Positions 22,891 through 24,030 of a stretch of 24,030 nucleotides of DNA are shown here, in pieces (within the stretch, counting starts at the first letter, position 1; each line of letters begins with the position of its first letter). The notes beneath the pieces were generated by a model. That model had not been told where the DNA came from and did no database searches. It saw nothing but the letters and a program-made list of their open reading frames with translations. Source of the stretch: CAZFGK01 sp964518635 (GTDB lineage Bacteria > Zixibacteria > MSB-5A5 > GN15 > FEB-12); NCBI GenBank assembly GCA_964518635.1, contig CAZFGK010000029.1, positions 1-24,030 on the forward strand. The letters run 5' to 3'. A program made the position numbers and the translations under genes.

Positions 22891-23697
22891 GTGATTGAGA
22901 CCCTTCAACAACTCCCCTCTGGCTTTGTCATTTCGCTGATCGGGATCTACGGACTCCTGATCGGTTCTTTTCTCAATGTCCTGATCTACCGCCTGCCACG
23001 TCAGTTGCCGGTGACTTTTGATCGTTCAAAGTGCCCTCATTGCCAGAATCAACTTCGCTGGTATCATAATCTGCCGCTGGTCAGTTATCTCTTTCTGCTT
23101 GGGAAATGTGGATTCTGCAGAAAATCGATCTCATGGGTCTACCCGCTCGTCGAATCTCTCACTTCACTCAGTGCTCTTACCTGTTATCTCTACTTCGGGC
23201 TGAACTGGTTCTCCCTCGCAGTCTGGATCATGTCTGCCGGATTGATTGTCATCTTTTTCATCGATCTGGAGTTTCAGATTATCCCTGATGTCATCACCAT
23301 CCCCTTTGCAATTGCTGCTCTCGCCTATTCATTCGCTCCGGGATGGATCACGCCCTTGCAGTCGCTGATTGGATTGCTCGTTGGTGGTGGTGGACTGTAC
23401 TTGATCGCCATGCTCGGTGATTGGCTGTTCAAGAAAGAATCGATGGGGGGAGGAGATATCAAAATGGCCGCCATGCTTGGTGCATTTTTCGGCTGGCAGA
23501 AGCTAGTCTTGTCGATCATGTTGGCATCGGTCTTTGGTCTTGTTGGTGCGGTGATCATGATGATTGTCTCATCAAAGATGAGAGAAGAACGAGTGATTCC
23601 ATTCGGACCGTTTATTGCGCTCGGCGCGGTGGTCGCGATACTCGCTGGAGATCAGATCGTCTCGTACTATCTCACTACCTTCGTCACTCCGCGATAA
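22891..23697 (+). CDS. Type IV prepilin peptidase (A24 family)
   Basis: This inner-membrane aspartic peptidase trims and N-methylates type IV prepilins or type II pseudopilins. The product has about 268 residues with around eight membrane segments. A cytoplasmic loop with two CxxC pairs (CPHC at 48-51, CGFC at 73-76) is expected to bind zinc, as in full-length bifunctional enzymes. Catalytic aspartates lie in IFFIDLEFQIIPD (D125) and in MGGGDIKMAAMLG (D189). The start is uncertain: the frame is open well upstream inside rsmE. GTG at 22891 is 20 bases after the rsmE stop and directly precedes the first membrane helix. TTG at 22849 is an alternative. No pilin gene is in view; substrates must lie elsewhere. 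Confidence 0.9.
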   Translation: MIETLQQLPSGFVISLIGIYGLLIGSFLNVLIYRLPRQLPVTFDRSKCPHCQNQLRWYHNLPLVSYLFLLGKCGFCRKSISWVYPLVESLTSLSALTCYLYFGLNWFSLAVWIMSAGLIVIFFIDLEFQIIPDVITIPFAIAALAYSFAPGWITPLQSLIGLLVGGGGLYLIAMLGDWLFKKESMGGGDIKMAAMLGAFFGWQKLVLSIMLASVFGLVGAVIMMIVSSKMREERVIPFGPFIALGAVVAILAGDQIVSYYLTTFVTPR

Positions 23698-23701
23698 TCC
23701 A

Positions 23702-24030
23702 ATGCGCTGGTTCCGCAATCAGAGTGGGAGACTCTACGAGTCGGAAGTCCACCTCGGCATTCTCGCCATCATTGTCATCCTCCTCCTGATCAATCTTCTC
23801 TCAAGCTGGTCACTGCAGCGAATACGCTTGATGGCCGAGAGTGATGCCCAGACCGCGATACGAGAAATCTGCCTCGTGCTGAGCAGGCAGCTCGAACCTG
23901 AGGTTGCCATCACAAAAGTGCCTACAAATTGGCAGGTCGAAATTCCACTCCGTGTTGAAGCGGCAATGCTGACATATCTTCCCGTGTTTGACAAGGGGAA
24001 TCAAAACCCGAACCAGTACGAGAGAGTCGC
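23702..24030 (+). CDS. Membrane-anchored protein, 3' end outside the window
   Basis: The frame is open to the last base: 109 codons and two bases. The start MRWFRNQSGRLYESEVHLG is followed by one strong membrane helix (ILAIIVILLLINLLSSW, about 20-36) and then a soluble segment with a helical stretch. An N-terminal anchor followed by a helix resembles the entry of a membrane-bound sensor kinase. No kinase motif is visible before the edge, so this is only a possibility. It starts four bases after the prepilin peptidase stop and is probably in the same transcript. Confidence 0.7.
   Translation, partial: MRWFRNQSGRLYESEVHLGILAIIVILLLINLLSSWSLQRIRLMAESDAQTAIREICLVLSRQLEPEVAITKVPTNWQVEIPLRVEAAMLTYLPVFDKGNQNPNQYERV

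Noticed and set aside
1..24030. CRISPR array, tRNA or rRNA genes, insertion sequence or prophage
   Set aside because: No regularly spaced direct repeats, no cloverleaf or rRNA landmarks, and no transposase, integrase or phage proteins were found. The only repeats are the palindromic units at the left end.

Overview
This window looks like chromosomal DNA from an uncultured Gram-negative bacterium of the FCB/Zixibacteria-like type. That placement is an inference from protein style. A giant secreted protein ends in a Por/T9SS-type 'NYPNPFNP' sorting domain, a secreted peptidase ends in a dockerin-like calcium-binding pair, and BACON-like and PEGA/DUF4384 surface domains are present beside an outer-membrane barrel and a lipoprotein. 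No marker gene in the window fixes the phylum.

Layout. Positions 1-1150 are accessory: one small DUF6984-like gene lies between inverted copies of a palindromic repeat, followed by a second direct repeat copy and a GC-rich non-coding block. Positions 1277-1726 hold an HU-family gene, a 31-codon AURKAIP1/COX24 (mS38/bS22-like) gene and a terminator. Positions 1861-6317 hold a 972-aa propeller/BACON/cohesin-like/sorting-domain protein and a 452-aa three-repeat exported protein, ending at a bidirectional terminator. Positions 6351-8890 (minus strand) hold an exported TPR protein and purD with a C-terminal extension. Positions 9007-12139 hold an M14 zinc carboxypeptidase with a dockerin, an outer-membrane barrel and a strong terminator.

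Positions 12157-16183 form what appears to be a self-contained sigma-54 unit. It comprises an orphan NtrC-type regulator, an upstream dyad, a -24/-12 promoter and a two-gene envelope operon (a fibronectin-III lipoprotein and a DUF4384/PEGA protein), closed by a terminator.

Positions 16238-23697 are a tightly packed run: hrcA-grpE-dnaK-dnaJ-prmA-rsmE-prepilin peptidase, with stop/start overlaps at several junctions. A sigma-70-type promoter and a perfect 7-3-7 palindrome precede hrcA, but no canonical CIRCE element is present. The window ends inside a membrane-anchored protein that follows the prepilin peptidase.

The most interesting points are the predicted sigma-54 circuit, the CIRCE-less hrcA operon with a different palindrome, the tiny ribosomal-protein-like gene beside HU, the repeat-flanked small gene, and the co-occurrence of dockerin-like and cohesin-like modules in neighbouring secreted proteins.
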